The notes under the pieces: generated by a model
What the model was told of the DNA's origin: nothing
What the model saw: the letters and a program-made list of their open reading frames with translations, nothing else
Databases searched by the model: none
Shown: piece after piece, positions 26,425 to 26,879 of the stretch
Numbering within the stretch: the first letter of the stretch is position 1
Layout of the letters: each line of letters begins with the position of its first letter
From: Amoebophilaceae bacterium
GTDB taxonomy: Bacteria > Bacteroidota > Bacteroidia > Cytophagales > Amoebophilaceae
Length of the DNA: 26,879 bases
NCBI GenBank assembly: GCA_025455725.1
Contig: JALOLY010000006.1
Coordinates: 1 to 26,879 of the forward strand
Direction: 5' to 3'
Position numbers and translations under genes: made by a program

Positions 26425-26879
26425 TAAGGCATTGATGGTGGTACTCTTTCCGGCCCCGGTATTGCCCAAGAATATGCTGACCGTCTTCTCGGCGGCATGT
26501 GCTGCATTTTTCTCACCTAGCTCAGTACAGTAATCGATGAGAGAGATACTCTGGTTGGGCGTGAGCACGGTCTCAGGGTCACGGAGCTTGTTGTTTAGGA
26601 TTTCTTGGGGGTCGTCTTGCATACTCAGCTGTTCCTGTTCCCGTGCTAAGGCTAGCCTTCTTTTTACTTCTTCCAATTCCTCCCTCAGCGCAGCTAGGCG
26701 TTCTTTGAACGCTTCTTTATTGTCTTTGTTAGCCTGGCAATTGTGAACATGCCTTCGTAGCACATTGACGTTGCAAAGTAGTGGTACCTCAGGAAGGTGA
26801 CTGACTATGCTGGTGAGTGTGCTTAACTTTTGCTGGACATCATCGAAATCTAACACGCTAGCACTACTTTTTACCTCTT
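26392..26879 (-). pseudogene. AIG1-like GTPase, upstream part with P-loop, continuing past the window
   Basis: Open from the right edge, so partial. It begins EVKSSASVLDFDDVQQKLST and gives a helical unit and coiled coil (RLAALREELEEVKRRLALAR) very similar to the C-terminal end of the following part. A linker (PQEILNNKLRDPETVLTPNQ) and the GTPase G1 region VSIFLGNTGAGKSTTINALL come next. Seven codons later it leaves homology and stops at 26392-26394 (RMPDEGSET). Removing one base at 26419-26424 joins it to the downstream frame as INALL-GCQM, as expected for the family. The polypeptide would then be helical unit, coiled coil, GTPase, helical unit, coiled coil, at least 530 aa here. Whether another GTPase domain lies beyond the edge cannot be seen. 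Confidence 0.75.
26419..26424 (-). other. CTT AGG +1 frame-change site in the GTPase gene
   Basis: Read on the reverse strand the upstream frame is GCC TTA CTT AGG ATG. Family homology needs CTT followed by GGA TGC CAG, one base further on. The junction is thus exactly CTT-A-GGA, the same first six bases as the yeast Ty1 +1 slippage site (CUU AGG C). A simple one-base insertion explains it equally well. Confidence 0.5.

Noticed and set aside
26419..26516. N-terminal extension of the downstream GTPase frame (MRKMQHMPPRRRS...)
   Set aside because: These codons are the out-of-phase reading of the P-loop region, and homology begins only at LGCQM, after the frame-change site.

Overview
The window looks like chromosome from a reduced, host-associated member of the Bacteroidota, most plausibly near the Amoebophilus/Cardinium group. 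The reasons are inferential. There is a Bacteroidota-type PdhB, a TamA-like outer-membrane protein carrying a lipoprotein signal (TamL-like), an IleS of the long eukaryote-like class, several fast-evolving small lipoproteins, and AIG1-like GTPases of a kind I associate with amoeba- and arthropod-associated bacteria. Roughly a quarter of the window has no intact gene and holds decayed remnants (IS5-like transposase tails, a truncated lipoprotein copy, GTPase fragments). GC looks like the mid-40s percent by eye, higher than I remember for Amoebophilus or Cardinium, so the genus is open. I found no rRNA, tRNA, CRISPR array or intact insertion sequence.

Left third (1-11080), housekeeping. After about 1 kb of decayed DNA come the diadenylate cyclase gene cdaA, pyruvate dehydrogenase E1 beta (pdhB), a YcxB-like membrane protein (reverse strand), gatA, a LolC/E-type permease (reverse), ribosomal protein L25 (rplY), peptidyl-tRNA hydrolase (pth), and methionyl-tRNA synthetase (metG, reverse). 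rplY, pth, metG, gatA and ileS together make the window rich in translation genes, but they are not one operon: orientations alternate and gaps are long.

Middle (11080-16600), accessory. A possible 56-codon membrane-protein ORF followed by two tandem terminator-like hairpins leads into a cluster of three paralogous secreted lipoproteins on the forward strand. A fourth, decayed copy lies between the first and second. They share a C-terminal domain of about 200 residues that I cannot assign to a named family, while their N-terminal halves differ strongly. This is the best candidate in the window for an undescribed system, probably surface or host-interaction factors.

Right third (16780-26879). 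ileS (reverse) is preceded by a short coiled-coil ORF that may be a frameshifted ZapA relic. Then come a second IS5-like relic, a small lipoprotein, a SPOUT RNA methyltransferase whose 5' end overlaps that of the divergent tamL-like gene, and finally a reverse-strand tract of AIG1-like GTPase sequence in three states of preservation. The longest copy is split by a single +1 frame change exactly at a CTT AGG hexamer just after the P-loop and continues beyond the right edge.
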